Of a DNA stretch of 64,000 nucleotides, positions 7,380 to 16,662 are shown one piece after another. The stretch's first letter is position 1. Each line of letters opens with the position of its first letter. The translations under genes were made by a program, and so were the position numbers. Origin of the DNA: Streptomyces echinatus (lineage in GTDB: Bacteria > Actinomycetota > Actinomycetes > Streptomycetales > Streptomycetaceae); NCBI RefSeq assembly GCF_014203595.1, contig NZ_JACHJK010000007.1, positions 372,001 to 436,000 of the forward strand, given 5' to 3'. Under the pieces are notes generated by a model. It did no database searches and was not told where the DNA came from. It was given only the letters and a program-made list of their open reading frames with translations.

Positions 7380-10073
7380 ATGAGCGAGCACCGTCGCAAA
7401 CCGCCGCAGCCGCAGGAAGGCGGACGTGCCGCGGCCCGACGCGGCCAGTCCGGCTCGTCCTCCGGCCGCCGCGCGGCACCGCGAGGCGCCACCGGGTCTT
7501 CCGCCGACTCTTATGGGTCCCGTTCCCATGGGGCGGAGTCCGCTGACTCGGGGGGTGAGGAGCGCCCCTTCGGCAGCCGTGCGGAAGCACGCCGAGCGGC
7601 GCAGAAAGGCGGTCGCCGCAGAGCGGCCGACAACACGGGTCCCGGCGGCCGGCGCGGCGGTCCGGGCGGGCCGTCCGGGCCCGGCCGCGGCAAGGGCCGT
7701 GCCACGACGGCCCCGGGCAAGAAGCGGTTCATCGACTATCCCAGGGTCGGCAAGCACGGCTGGCGGCGCTGGGTGCCGTCCTGGAAGCTGGTCAGCGGGC
7801 TGTTCCTCGGCTTCGTCGGCAGCCTTGTGGTGATGGTCGGCGTCGGCTACGCGATGGTCTCGATCCCGAACGAGAACGACGCGGCCAAGTCCCAGAACAA
7901 CGTCTACTACTGGGCCGACGGCAAGCAGATGGTGGCCACCGGCACCGGTGTGAACCGGCAGAACGTCAGCATCGACCAGATCCCCGAGGCGATGCAGTTC
8001 GCGGTGATCTCCGCCGAGAACAAGTCCTTCTACAAGGACTCGGGTGTCGACCCCATGGGCATCGCGCGCGCCATGGTGAACATGGCACGGGGCGGCCAGA
8101 CGCAGGGTGGATCGACGATCACCCAGCAGTACGTGAAGAACACGTACCTCAGCCAGGAGCAGTCGGTCACCCGGAAGTTCAAGGAGATGTTCATCTCCAT
8201 AAAGGTGGGCGCGAAGCTCGACAAAGACCAGATCATGCAGGGGTACCTGAACACCTCGTACTTCGGCCGGGGCGCGTACGGCATCCAGGCCGCGGCGCAG
8301 ACCTACTACGGCAAGAACGCGGTCGACCTCGAGCCGAGCGAGTGCGCCGTGCTCGCGGCCCTGCTCAAGGGCCCCACGTACTACGACCCGGCGGGCAACC
8401 AGGACCTCGACAAGTCGGCGACGCCGCAGGCGAACGAGAAGCGCTCCAAGGACCGCTGGGCCTGGATTCTCGGCGAGATGCACAAGGACAAGCACCTCAC
8501 CGATGCCCAGTACCAGACGGCCTTGGCCAAGTACCCCAGGCCCGACGGCCGCAAGGCGACCAAGGGCATGAACGGCCAGATCAGCTACCTGGCCGATACG
8601 GCGAAGAAGTACGTCCTCGCGCACTCCGACATCACGGAGGCGCAGTTCGACAAGGGCGGCTACCAGATCTACACGACCTTCGACAAGGCCAAGGTCAACG
8701 CCTTGTCCAAGGCCGTGAAGAACGTCCAGCAGGAGCGCCTCGACCCGAAACACCGTGACCTGGACAAGTACGTCCAGTTCGGTGCGGCCTCGGTGAAGCC
8801 CAAGGACGGGGCGATCGTCGCCCTCTACGGCGGTGACGGCTACGAGAACGGGCACTTCACCAACAACGCGGACACCTCGGGTGTCCCCGTGGGATCGACC
8901 TGGAAGCCCTTCGTGCTGGCCGCGGCCATGGAGTACGGCACCTACAAGTCCGAGGGCGAGGGTGTCTCCCCGCTGAGCAAGTACAACGGCAACGACCACC
9001 TCAAGGTCCAGAAGCCGGACGGGACGTACTTCCTCAACAAGGACAACTCGTACTTCTACCAGAACAACGAGAGCGACCATCCCTGGGGCTACATCACCCT
9101 GCGCAAGGCGATGGAACAGTCCGTCAACACGCCGTTCGTGCAGCTCGGTGTCGATGTGGGGATGACGAAGGTGAGGGACGTCGCCAAGGCGTCCGGCATC
9201 CTCGACGCGAGCATGTCGCAGGACCTCAACCCGTCCTTCGCCATCGGTACGTCCACGCCCAGCGCGATCCGCATGGCCGACGCCTACGCGACGTTCGCCG
9301 CGTCCGGGCAGCAGACAGACCCCTACTCCGTGACCGCCCTCAAGGTGAACGGCGCCGACGCGCCCAGCTTCGTCAAGCCGAAGCCGGCCCCGAAGGACGC
9401 GATGGACCCGAACATCGCCAACAACGTCACGGACGTCCTGCAGAACGTCATCCAGAACGGTACGGGTACGAAGGCCAAGGACCTCGGCCGTACCGCGGCG
9501 GGCAAGACCGGTACCACCGACGAGAACAAGTCGGCCTGGTTCGTCGGCTACACCCCGCAGCTGTCGACCTCGGTGGCGATGTTCCGCGAGAACCCCAAGA
9601 ACCACAAGCTGCTCTCCATGAACGGCACGGCGAACACGGACTCCATCCACGGTGGTGACATCCCGACGCTGGTGTGGACCGAGTACATGAAGGCCGCGCT
9701 CAAGGGCCAGAACGACCCCGGCTTCCCGAAGGCCACGGAGATCGGCACGGTCCAGAACGAGGCGGGCGCGCCTACCCCGACCCCGAGCGTCACCTTCACC
9801 CCGACCCCGACACCGAGCGACACGCCGACCCCGACGCCGACCCCGACGACCCCCACGCCGACCCCCTCGGCGAGCGAGTCCTGCGGCTTCGGCTGGGGCA
9901 AAAAATGCAACGACAACGGCATCGGCGGCCCCGACACAGGTGGCACCGACGGAGGAACCACGCCGACGCCCACGGGCACGGAATCAACCGGAACCGGGAC
10001 CAGCGGAGGCAATGGCAACGGCAACGGGAACGGCAATCCCACCGGAGGATTCTTCGGAGGCCAGGACGGTTAG
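7380..10073 (+). CDS. Bifunctional class A penicillin-binding protein
   Basis: Polymerises and cross-links peptidoglycan at the outer face of the membrane. The 897-residue protein has a basic, disordered cytoplasmic region (1-135), one membrane anchor (about 140-165) and a GT51 transglycosylase domain with catalytic Glu near 212 (VISAENKSFYKDSGVDP; GGSTITQQYVKN). The transpeptidase domain has S506-x-x-K (STWK), S581-V-N and K709-T-G-T. The last 130 residues are a Pro/Thr repeat followed by Gly/Asn runs, probably a wall-spanning tail. ATG at 7380 is preceded by GAGGAG; the longer frame from 7281 lacks a ribosome-binding site. A parS site follows the stop codon. Confidence 0.95.
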   Translation: MSEHRRKPPQPQEGGRAAARRGQSGSSSGRRAAPRGATGSSADSYGSRSHGAESADSGGEERPFGSRAEARRAAQKGGRRRAADNTGPGGRRGGPGGPSGPGRGKGRATTAPGKKRFIDYPRVGKHGWRRWVPSWKLVSGLFLGFVGSLVVMVGVGYAMVSIPNENDAAKSQNNVYYWADGKQMVATGTGVNRQNVSIDQIPEAMQFAVISAENKSFYKDSGVDPMGIARAMVNMARGGQTQGGSTITQQYVKNTYLSQEQSVTRKFKEMFISIKVGAKLDKDQIMQGYLNTSYFGRGAYGIQAAAQTYYGKNAVDLEPSECAVLAALLKGPTYYDPAGNQDLDKSATPQANEKRSKDRWAWILGEMHKDKHLTDAQYQTALAKYPRPDGRKATKGMNGQISYLADTAKKYVLAHSDITEAQFDKGGYQIYTTFDKAKVNALSKAVKNVQQERLDPKHRDLDKYVQFGAASVKPKDGAIVALYGGDGYENGHFTNNADTSGVPVGSTWKPFVLAAAMEYGTYKSEGEGVSPLSKYNGNDHLKVQKPDGTYFLNKDNSYFYQNNESDHPWGYITLRKAMEQSVNTPFVQLGVDVGMTKVRDVAKASGILDASMSQDLNPSFAIGTSTPSAIRMADAYATFAASGQQTDPYSVTALKVNGADAPSFVKPKPAPKDAMDPNIANNVTDVLQNVIQNGTGTKAKDLGRTAAGKTGTTDENKSAWFVGYTPQLSTSVAMFRENPKNHKLLSMNGTANTDSIHGGDIPTLVWTEYMKAALKGQNDPGFPKATEIGTVQNEAGAPTPTPSVTFTPTPTPSDTPTPTPTPTTPTPTPSASESCGFGWGKKCNDNGIGGPDTGGTDGGTTPTPTGTESTGTGTSGGNGNGNGNGNPTGGFFGGQDG

Positions 10074-10117
10074 TCCGGTGATCCGACCGGCGGGCGACCA
10101 TATCGCCCGCCGGGGGT

Positions 10118-10131
10118 GTTTCACGTGAAAC
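10118..10131. promoter_or_regulatory. parS (ParB-binding site)
   Basis: Perfect GTTTCACGTGAAAC between the PBP stop and the next start codon. Confidence 0.9.
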
Positions 10132-10201
10132 AGGGCCGCCGCACCCACGAGGTGTGGCGGCCCTCGGCGTATTCCCAGACAGGTACGGCAGGATGTGCCC
10201 C

Positions 10202-11755
10202 ATGCCCAGTGCAGAGATGACGCCCGCGAGCATGCACGAGCCCGAGCCCGTGCGGCCCGCCGCGGCAGAGCCGGTGCAGCCGACCAGAGAGGACAAGGTC
10301 GCCGCCGCCGGCAGTGAGCTGATCGGCGGTCCCCTGGGGCGGCACGCCCTGCTCGGGACCTCCTGGTGGACCCCCGTACGCGTCGTGGCGCTCGTGGCGA
10401 TCGGTATGTTCGCCCTCGGCCTGGTCCAGAAGGCACCCTGCTACGACGGCGCCTGGTTCTTCGGAGCGAGCAGCCAGTACACGCACGCCTGCTACTCGGA
10501 CATCCCGCACCTCTACCAGGGCCGCGGGTTCGCCGATCACCTCGTGCCGTACTTCGACAAGCTCCCCGGCGACATGGACTACCTCGAATACCCGGTACTC
10601 ACCGGAGTGTTCATGGAGGTGGCCTCCTGGCTGACCCCGCACAGCGGATCCATCCAGCACCAGGAGCAGTGGTACTGGTTCGTCAACGCCGGAATGCTGA
10701 TGGTGTGCGCCGCCGTCATCGCCGTGTGTGTGGCCCGCACCCACCGCCGACGCCCCTGGGACGGCCTGCTGGTGGCCCTGGCGCCCGCCTTCGCGCTGAC
10801 CGCGACCATCAACTGGGACCTGCTGGCGGTGGCGCTGACGGCCGCCGCGATGCTGATGTGGTCGCGGGGCCGGGCCCTCGCCTTCGGCGTCCTCCTGGGG
10901 CTCGCCACGGCCGCCAAGCTGTATCCCGCCCTGCTGCTCGGCCCGCTGCTGGTGCTGTGCTGGCGGACCGGCAAATGGCGGGCGTTCTTCCAGGCCGCGG
11001 GCGGCGCGGTGGGCGCCTGGCTCCTGGTGAACCTGCCCGTGATGCTCACGCACGACGCGACGGGCTTCCACATCCGCGAGGGCTGGGCGAAGTTCTACAC
11101 CTTCAGCAAGGAGCGCGGCGTCGACTTCGGCTCCTTCTGGCTGATCTGGGCGCAGAACTCCAGCAACCCGCCCACCACCGACTTCGTCAACAGCGCGGCC
11201 ACCGTGCTGGTGGTGCTCGGCTTCCTCGGCGTCGCCGCGCTGACGTTCACCGCACCGCGCCGGCCGCGCTTCGCCCAGCTGGCCTTCCTGATGGTGGCCG
11301 CCTTCGTCCTCACCAACAAGGTCTACTCCCCGCAGTACGTCCTGTGGCTGGTGCCGCTGGCGGTCCTCGCCCGGCCCAAGTGGCGGGACTTCCTCATCTG
11401 GCAGGCGTGCGAGGTGGCGTACTTCCTGGGCATCTGGATGTACCTCGCCTACACGACCAGCGGGGACGCCCACAAGGGCCTTCCGACGCAGGGCTACCAC
11501 TGGGCGATCGCGGTACACCTGCTGGGCACGCTGTACCTGTGTGCCGTGGTCGTACGGGACATCTTCATGCCGGAACGGGACGTGGTGCGCCGCTCGGGCG
11601 ACGACGATCCCTCCGGTGGAGTGCTCGACGGCGCGGAGGACGCGTTCGTGCTCGGTGCGGCGGCCCACCCGCCGCGGCACGCCGCCCAGATCGAGGGGGC
11701 CCAAGTGGACTGGGGACGGCCGGAGACGCTGTCCCACGAAGAGCGTTCGCTCTGA
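10202..11755 (+). CDS. GT87-like polyprenyl-phosphate-dependent mannosyltransferase (DUF2029-type)
   Basis: 517-residue membrane protein with about ten or more hydrophobic helices. Early loop acidic residues (PCYDGAWF, DMDYLEYPV), LALVAPAF-type helices and the NKVYSPQYVLWLVPLAVL segment are typical of actinobacterial GT87/DUF2029 glycosyltransferases. That family transfers mannose from polyprenyl-phosphate-mannose outside the membrane, for example in PIM and lipomannan synthesis. The acceptor here cannot be told. The first 40 residues are Pro/Glu-rich and cytoplasmic. ATG at 10202 (MPSAEMTPAS) is chosen; the frame continues upstream to 10154 across parS-adjacent DNA. Convergent with the racemase-like gene across a 37-bp hairpin. 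Confidence 0.78.
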   Translation: MPSAEMTPASMHEPEPVRPAAAEPVQPTREDKVAAAGSELIGGPLGRHALLGTSWWTPVRVVALVAIGMFALGLVQKAPCYDGAWFFGASSQYTHACYSDIPHLYQGRGFADHLVPYFDKLPGDMDYLEYPVLTGVFMEVASWLTPHSGSIQHQEQWYWFVNAGMLMVCAAVIAVCVARTHRRRPWDGLLVALAPAFALTATINWDLLAVALTAAAMLMWSRGRALAFGVLLGLATAAKLYPALLLGPLLVLCWRTGKWRAFFQAAGGAVGAWLLVNLPVMLTHDATGFHIREGWAKFYTFSKERGVDFGSFWLIWAQNSSNPPTTDFVNSAATVLVVLGFLGVAALTFTAPRRPRFAQLAFLMVAAFVLTNKVYSPQYVLWLVPLAVLARPKWRDFLIWQACEVAYFLGIWMYLAYTTSGDAHKGLPTQGYHWAIAVHLLGTLYLCAVVVRDIFMPERDVVRRSGDDDPSGGVLDGAEDAFVLGAAAHPPRHAAQIEGAQVDWGRPETLSHEERSL

Positions 11756-11802
11756 GCGAACGGACGTCCCGCCTCGTCGGCCCTACGGGCCGGCCGTCAC
11801 GC

Positions 11803-11839
11803 AGAAGGCCGTATCCGGAGCATCCGGATACGGCCTTCT
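11803..11839. terminator. Bidirectional terminator between convergent genes
   Basis: A perfect 17-bp stem (AGAAGGCCGTATCCGGA and its complement) with the 3-nt loop GCA. It sits 47 bases after the glycosyltransferase stop and 17 bases from the stop of the leftward racemase-like gene. Confidence 0.85.
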
Positions 11840-11856
11840 CGCTGTCCTGAACGGGG

Positions 11857-12888
11857 TCAGCGGTCCACGAGGCGGTCGAACTGGGTCGTGGTGTGCCGCA
11901 GATGGGCCACCAGCTCGTCGCCGACCTTCGGCTCGGGAGCGTCCGACGGCACGAAGAGGATCGACACCTGCATGTGCGGCGGCTCGGCGAACCAGCGCTG
12001 CTTGCCGCCCCAGACGAACGGAGAAAGGTTCCGGTTGACGGTGGCGAGCCCGGCCCGGGCGACGCCCTTGGCGCGCGGCATGACCCCGTGCAGGGCCTTC
12101 GGGGCCTCCAGGCCCACCCCGTGCGACGTACCGCCCGCCACGACCACCAGGAAGCCGTCGGAGGCCGCCTTCTGCTGCCGGTAGCCGAACCGGTCGCCCT
12201 TCGCCACGCGGGTGACGTCCAGGACGGCGCCGCGGTACTCGGTGGCGTCGTGGTCCCCCAGCCACAGCCGCGTGCCGATGCGGGCGCGGAACCGGGTCTG
12301 CGGGAACTGCTGCTGGAGCCGGGCCAGCTCGTCCGCCTTGAGGTGGCTGACGAACATCGTGTGCAGCGGCAGCCGTGCCGCGCGCAGCCGGTCCATCCAG
12401 CCGATGACCTCCTCGACGGCGTCCGAGCCGTCGGTGCGGTCCAGCGGCAGGTGGATGGCGAAGCCCTCCAGGCGGACGTTCTCTATGGCCTGGTGCAGCT
12501 GCGGCAGCTCGTGCTCGCTGATGCCGTGCCGCTTCATCGAGGACATCACCTCGATGACGACACGGGCACCCACGAGGCCGTAGACGCCGTCGATCGACGA
12601 CACCGAGCGCACCACCCGGTCGGGCAGCGGTACGGGCTCCTCGCCGCGCCGGTACGGGGTCAGTACCAGCAGGTCACCGCCGAACCAGTCCTTGATGCGC
12701 GCGGCCTCGTACGTGGTGCCGACGGCGAGCAGGTCGGAACCGAGCCGCGTGGCCTCCTCCGAGAGCCGTTCGTGCCCGAAGCCGTAGCCGTTGCCCTTGC
12801 AGACCGGGACGAGTCCCGGGAACTGCTCCTGCACGTGCTTGTGGTGCGCCCGCCAGCGCGCGGTGTCGACGTAGAGCGTGAGCGCCAT
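11857..12888 (-). CDS. Alanine racemase-like PLP enzyme
   Basis: 343-residue protein with the fold-type III racemase N-terminal barrel. KGNGYGFG near residue 33 matches the Lys that binds PLP in alanine racemases (usual motif KANAYGHG). RARIGTRLWLGD resembles the family segment around the substrate-binding Arg. It diverges from housekeeping Alr in the C-terminal half, where I cannot point confidently to the second catalytic Tyr, so substrate and even racemase activity are uncertain. It lies 85 bases downstream of femX on the same strand. A role in supplying or recycling an amino acid for peptidoglycan is an inference from that placement. Confidence 0.75.
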   Translation of the reverse strand: MALTLYVDTARWRAHHKHVQEQFPGLVPVCKGNGYGFGHERLSEEATRLGSDLLAVGTTYEAARIKDWFGGDLLVLTPYRRGEEPVPLPDRVVRSVSSIDGVYGLVGARVVIEVMSSMKRHGISEHELPQLHQAIENVRLEGFAIHLPLDRTDGSDAVEEVIGWMDRLRAARLPLHTMFVSHLKADELARLQQQFPQTRFRARIGTRLWLGDHDATEYRGAVLDVTRVAKGDRFGYRQQKAASDGFLVVVAGGTSHGVGLEAPKALHGVMPRAKGVARAGLATVNRNLSPFVWGGKQRWFAEPPHMQVSILFVPSDAPEPKVGDELVAHLRHTTTQFDRLVDR

Positions 12889-12973
12889 GGCCGGACCCGG
12901 AACCTTTCTCGTGGCTGGGGTGGATCAGAGGTGTGAGAGCTGTGGAGGCTATGGAATCAAACGCCCGCGCGGC

Positions 12974-14095
12974 TCAGCGGCGCGACATGTAGATGTCGAG
13001 CGCCTTGTGGAGCAGCTTGTTCAGCGGGAAGTCCCACTCGCCGAGGTACTCGGCGGCCTGGCCGCCGGTGCCGACCTTGAACTGGATCAGGCCGAAGAGG
13101 TGGTCGGTCTCGTCCAGCGAGTCGGAGATGCCGCGCAGGTCGTAGACGGTGGCACCGAGCGCGTAGGCGTCGCGCAGCATGCGCCACTGCATCGCGTTCG
13201 ACGGCCGGACCTCGCGGCCGATGTTGTCCGAGGCGCCGTAGGAGTACCAGACGTGGCCGCCGACGATCAGCATCGTCGCCGCGGACAGGTTCACGCCGTT
13301 GTGGCGGGCGAAGTACAGCCGCATGCGGTTGGGGTCCTCGGTGTTGAGGGCCGTCCACATGCGCTGGAAGTACGACAGCGGGCGGGGCCGGAAGTGGTCA
13401 CGCACGGCCGTGATCTCGTACAGCCGCTGCCATTCGGCCAGGTCCTGGTAGCCGCCCTGGACGACCTCGACGCCGGCCTTCTCGGCCTTCTTGATGTTGC
13501 GCCGCCACAGCTGGTTGAAGTTCTTGTGGACCTCTTCAAGGGAACGGTTCGCCAGCGGCACCTGGTAGACGTAGCGGGGCTGGACGTCACCGAAGCCGGC
13601 GCCGCCGTCCTCGCCCTGCTGCCAGCCCATACGGCGCAGCTTGTCGGCCACCTCGAAGGCGCGCGGCTCGATGAAGTCGGCCTCCAGGTCACGCAGCCGC
13701 TTGACGTCCGGGTCCTGGATGCCCTTCTTGATCGTGTCGGCGTTCCACCGGCGGATGATCACCGGCGGGCCCATCTTCACGGAGAAGGCGCCCTGCTGCT
13801 TCAGGTGCGCCAGCATCGGCTGGATCCAGTCGTCCAGGTTCGGCGCGTACCAGTTGATGACCGGGCCCTCGGGCAGATAGGCGAGGTAGCGCTTGATCTT
13901 GGGCAGCTGGCGGTAGAGAACCAGGCCCGCACCGACCATGTAGCCGGTGCGGTCGTCGAACCAGCCGAGGCTCTCCGAGCGCCACTCCGCCTTCACATCT
14001 GCCCATGCCGGGACCTGCATGTGGCTCGCCGCCTGCAGGCTCTGGATGTAGGCCAGATGCTGCTCGCGACTGATGGTCCTCAGGGTCAGGCTCAT
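12974..14095 (-). CDS. femX: FemX-type peptidoglycan bridge aminoacyltransferase
   Basis: Fem/MurM-family enzymes use aminoacyl-tRNA to add the first bridge residue to the lipid-linked stem peptide. In Streptomyces the bridge is a single glycine. The 373-residue protein shows the twin-GNAT layout: KIKRYLAYLPEGPVINWY in the first domain, then SLEEVHKNFNQLWRRNIKKAEKAGVEV, which matches the family stretch linking the halves. WYSYGASDNIGREVRPSNAMQWRMLRDA follows in the second. ATG at 14095 starts the conserved MSLTLRTIS; the longer open frame upstream is antisense to rpsF and its leader. The downstream racemase-like gene is probably in the same operon. Confidence 0.88.
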   Translation of the reverse strand: MSLTLRTISREQHLAYIQSLQAASHMQVPAWADVKAEWRSESLGWFDDRTGYMVGAGLVLYRQLPKIKRYLAYLPEGPVINWYAPNLDDWIQPMLAHLKQQGAFSVKMGPPVIIRRWNADTIKKGIQDPDVKRLRDLEADFIEPRAFEVADKLRRMGWQQGEDGGAGFGDVQPRYVYQVPLANRSLEEVHKNFNQLWRRNIKKAEKAGVEVVQGGYQDLAEWQRLYEITAVRDHFRPRPLSYFQRMWTALNTEDPNRMRLYFARHNGVNLSAATMLIVGGHVWYSYGASDNIGREVRPSNAMQWRMLRDAYALGATVYDLRGISDSLDETDHLFGLIQFKVGTGGQAAEYLGEWDFPLNKLLHKALDIYMSRR

Positions 14096-14214
14096 TCGGG
14101 GCGCTCCTCGGGCTGGTGTGTCCCCATGGGTACAGGGGCTCCGGCTCTCGCGCCGAAGCCTACTGCGCCTTGCGGGCGCCCCGACTGGGCGTATGGGCCT
14201 TGAGCCCGGCGAAG

Positions 14215-14529
14215 TCAGCCGAGGAGCCCCCCGAACAGGCCGCCGTGAGCCATGCCGATCATGAATCCGACCCCTGAGGCGCCGAGGCCGAGGATCAGGC
14301 CGAACCGCTCCCGCGTGGTCACTGAGATCCACTGTCCGTAGATGCCGACGGCGAGCCCGACCAGACCCGACCATGCGGTCAGCAGGTGCAGGCCGTGGAA
14401 GAAGGACGTGATGAAGGACAGCAGACCGAGGGCGAGGGTGAGCGCCATCAGGGCGGTCTGAAGCGGACGGGGCTTGCCGTCCGTGGCGAAGAGGGAACCG
14501 GCGACGTTGGGATGGACTGCCTGTGCCAT
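14215..14529 (-). CDS. Small integral membrane protein, unknown function
   Basis: 104 residues with three or four hydrophobic helices (LQTALMALTLALGLLSFITSFF; LLTAWSGLVGLAVGIYG; FGLILGLGASGVGFMIGMAHGGLFGGLLG). The ATG at 14529 has a strong GGAGG seven bases upstream, supporting expression. It diverges from rpsF. The stop lies 119 bases upstream of the femX start on the same strand, so it could be the first gene of a leftward femX transcript. No catalytic motif seen. Confidence 0.75.
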   Translation of the reverse strand: MAQAVHPNVAGSLFATDGKPRPLQTALMALTLALGLLSFITSFFHGLHLLTAWSGLVGLAVGIYGQWISVTTRERFGLILGLGASGVGFMIGMAHGGLFGGLLG

Positions 14530-14801
14530 GGGCACCTCCTGCGGAAGGCGGCGCATAGTAGCGCCGTACACACCCGACGTGTACAGAGTGAGGGTCCTCG
14601 CCCCCGGATTTCAACCGGAAGCGGGTGTGCGGGTAGTCTGTACCGTCTGCACTGGTGTCTGCCCACGCCTGCCCAGGTAACACTGCGGGGATCCTCCGGG
14701 ATCCCCGATTGTCAGTGGTGGCCGATACCTTTGCGTACGCATCACAACCCTCCTGCCACGGAACGACCGTGGCCGCTGAGTCCAAAGGAGGTGGGTTCCA
14801 C

Positions 14802-15092
14802 ATGCGTCACTACGAGCTGATGGTCATCCTCGACCCCGATCTCGAGGAGCGTGCTGTCTCCCCGCTGATCGAGAACTTCCTGTCCGTCGTCCGTGACGGT
14901 GGCGGCAAGGTTGAGAAGGTCGACACCTGGGGCCGTCGTCGTCTCGCCTACGAGATCAAGAAGAAGCCCGAGGGCATCTACTCGGTCATCGACCTGCAGG
15001 CCGAGCCTGCGGTCGTCAAGGAGCTCGACCGCCAGATGAACCTGAACGAGTCGGTCCTCCGGACCAAGGTCCTCCGCCCCGAGACCCACTGA
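14802..15092 (+). CDS. rpsF: 30S ribosomal protein S6
   Basis: 96-residue S6 of the small subunit platform, which forms a pair with S18. MRHYELMVILDPDLEERAV opens the ferredoxin-like fold and DTWGRRRLAYEIKKKPEGIY is the second family signature. A near-perfect AAAGGAGGTG precedes the ATG. It is the first gene of rpsF-ssb-rpsR-rplI. The promoter must lie within about 270 bp upstream, shared with the divergent small membrane protein. The upstream frame to 14655 is open by chance. Confidence 0.98.
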   Translation: MRHYELMVILDPDLEERAVSPLIENFLSVVRDGGGKVEKVDTWGRRRLAYEIKKKPEGIYSVIDLQAEPAVVKELDRQMNLNESVLRTKVLRPETH

Positions 15093-15173
15093 GCTCTCCC
15101 GCTCAGCTGATCTCGGGATTCGAGTAGCAGCAACCAAGCAGCCAGAGCAGCAAACCCGCCGAGAGGTTCCCCC

Positions 15174-15764
15174 ATGGCAGGCGAGACCGTCATCACGGTC
15201 ATCGGCAATCTTGTCGACGACCCCGAGCTGCGCTTCACCCCGTCCGGTGCGGCAGTCGCGAAGTTCCGCGTCGCGTCCACTCCCCGCACCTTCGACCGCC
15301 AGACGAACGAGTGGAAGGACGGCGAAAGCCTGTTCCTGACCTGCTCGGTCTGGCGTCAGGCCGCGGAGAACGTCGCCGAGTCGCTCCAGCGAGGCATGCG
15401 CGTCATCGTGCAGGGCCGGCTGAAGCAGCGGTCCTACGAGGACCGTGAGGGCGTCAAGCGCACGGTCTACGAGCTGGACGTCGAGGAAGTCGGCCCCAGC
15501 CTGCGCAATGCCACGGCCAAGGTCACCAAGACCGCCGGTGGCGGCCGCGGTGGCCAGGGCGGCTACGGCGGCGGTGGTGGCGGCGGCCAGCAGGGCGGCG
15601 GCTGGGGCGGTGGCTCCGGTGGCGGCCAGCAGGGCGGCGGCGCTCCGGCCGACGACCCCTGGGCGACCGGTGCTCCCGCCGCCGGCAACCAGGGCGGCGG
15701 CGGCTGGGGCGGCGGCTCCGGCGGCGGTGGCGGTGGCGGCTACTCGGACGAGCCCCCCTTCTAG
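15174..15764 (+). CDS. ssb: Single-stranded DNA-binding protein
   Basis: 196-residue SSB. The N-terminal OB fold (residues 1-110) begins with GETVITVIGNLVDDPELRF and includes the VWRQAAENVAESLQRGMRV strand region. A long Gly/Gln-rich linker (about 120-185) is followed by the acidic tip SDEPPF, which recruits replication and repair proteins. It sits 81 bp after rpsF in the ribosomal operon. This is the essential long-tailed SSB rather than the short paralogue found elsewhere in Streptomyces. Confidence 0.98.
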   Translation: MAGETVITVIGNLVDDPELRFTPSGAAVAKFRVASTPRTFDRQTNEWKDGESLFLTCSVWRQAAENVAESLQRGMRVIVQGRLKQRSYEDREGVKRTVYELDVEEVGPSLRNATAKVTKTAGGGRGGQGGYGGGGGGGQQGGGWGGGSGGGQQGGGAPADDPWATGAPAAGNQGGGGWGGGSGGGGGGGYSDEPPF

Positions 15765-15821
15765 GCCCTCGGGCCGAAGGCGGGTCGTACCCCAACTTCT
15801 TGATCACACAGGAGAAACACC

Positions 15822-16058
15822 ATGGCGAAGCCGCCTGTGCGCAAGCCGAAGAAGAAGGTCTGCGCTTTCTGCAAGGACAAGGTCACGTACGTGGACTACA
15901 AGGACACGAACATGCTGCGGAAGTTCATTTCCGACCGCGGCAAGATCCGTGCCCGCCGCGTGACCGGCAACTGCACGCAGCACCAGCGTGACGTCGCCAC
16001 GGCTGTGAAGAACAGCCGTGAGATGGCGCTGCTGCCCTACACCTCCACCGCGCGCTAA
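15822..16058 (+). CDS. rpsR: 30S ribosomal protein S18, zinc-binding (C+) type
   Basis: 78 residues with the S18 core (YVDYKDTNMLRKFISDRGKIRARRVTGNCTQHQR). CAFC near the N-terminus and the later NC supply cysteines for zinc, so this is the C+ form. Streptomyces commonly also has a zinc-free paralogue under Zur control elsewhere. CAGGAGAAACACC gives a good ribosome-binding site. Nineteen codon-free bases separate it from rplI. Confidence 0.97.
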   Translation: MAKPPVRKPKKKVCAFCKDKVTYVDYKDTNMLRKFISDRGKIRARRVTGNCTQHQRDVATAVKNSREMALLPYTSTAR

Positions 16059-16076
16059 GGGAAGGGTGACCGACTC

Positions 16077-16523
16077 ATGAAGATCATCCTCACCCACGAG
16101 GTCTCCGGCCTCGGTGCCGCTGGCGACGTCGTCGACGTCAAGGACGGCTACGCTCGCAACTACCTGATCCCGCGGAAGTTCGCTATCCGCTGGACCAAGG
16201 GCGGCGAGAAGGACGTCGAGCAGATCCGTCGTGCTCGCAAGATCCACGAGATCCAGACCATCGAGCAGGCCAACCAGGTCAAGGCCCAGCTCGAGGGCGT
16301 CAAGGTCCGTCTGGCCGTGCGTGCCGGCGACGCCGGTCGCCTCTTCGGTTCCGTCACCCAGGCCGACATCGCTTCGGCGATCAAGGCTGCCGGTGGCCCC
16401 GAGGTCGACAAGCGCCGCATCGAGGTCGCTTCGGCGATCAAGACCCTGGGCGCCCACGAGACGTCCGTGCGTCTGCACCCCGAGGTTGCCGCCAAGGTCA
16501 ACATCGAGGTCGTCGCGGGCTGA
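16077..16523 (+). CDS. rplI: 50S ribosomal protein L9
   Basis: 148-residue L9. The N-terminal domain MKIILTHEVSGLGAAGDVVDVKDGYARNYLIPR matches the family signature. A long helix follows (about residues 40-75), then the C-terminal RNA-binding domain (GRLFGSVTQADIASAI). It is the last gene of the operon, followed 32 bases later by a strong terminator. Confidence 0.98.
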   Translation: MKIILTHEVSGLGAAGDVVDVKDGYARNYLIPRKFAIRWTKGGEKDVEQIRRARKIHEIQTIEQANQVKAQLEGVKVRLAVRAGDAGRLFGSVTQADIASAIKAAGGPEVDKRRIEVASAIKTLGAHETSVRLHPEVAAKVNIEVVAG

Positions 16524-16555
16524 TCACCACGTGATCGCCGTGCTCGCTTGAGCCG

Positions 16556-16595
16556 GTGAAAGGGGCCGCACCCATGAGGGTGCGGCCCCTTTCAC
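16556..16595 (+). terminator. Terminator of the rpsF-ssb-rpsR-rplI operon
   Basis: A perfect 18-bp stem with an ATGA loop, ending in CCCCTTTCAC. It begins 32 bases after rplI. Confidence 0.85.
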
Positions 16596-16620
16596 ATGAC
16601 CGTGACGGTCACCGCGGCAT

Positions 16621-16634
16621 GTTTCACGTGAAAC
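16621..16634. promoter_or_regulatory. parS (ParB-binding site)
   Basis: Perfect GTTTCACGTGAAAC between the ribosomal-operon terminator and the 3' end of the MATE gene. Confidence 0.9.
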
Positions 16635-16662
16635 GGTCAGCAGGGCCGGCCCTGGGAAACGG

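Noticed and set aside
9770..10070. Tandem Pro/Thr repeats at the PBP end as a separate repeat locus
   Set aside because: It is an in-frame low-complexity C-terminal tail, common in actinobacterial class A PBPs.
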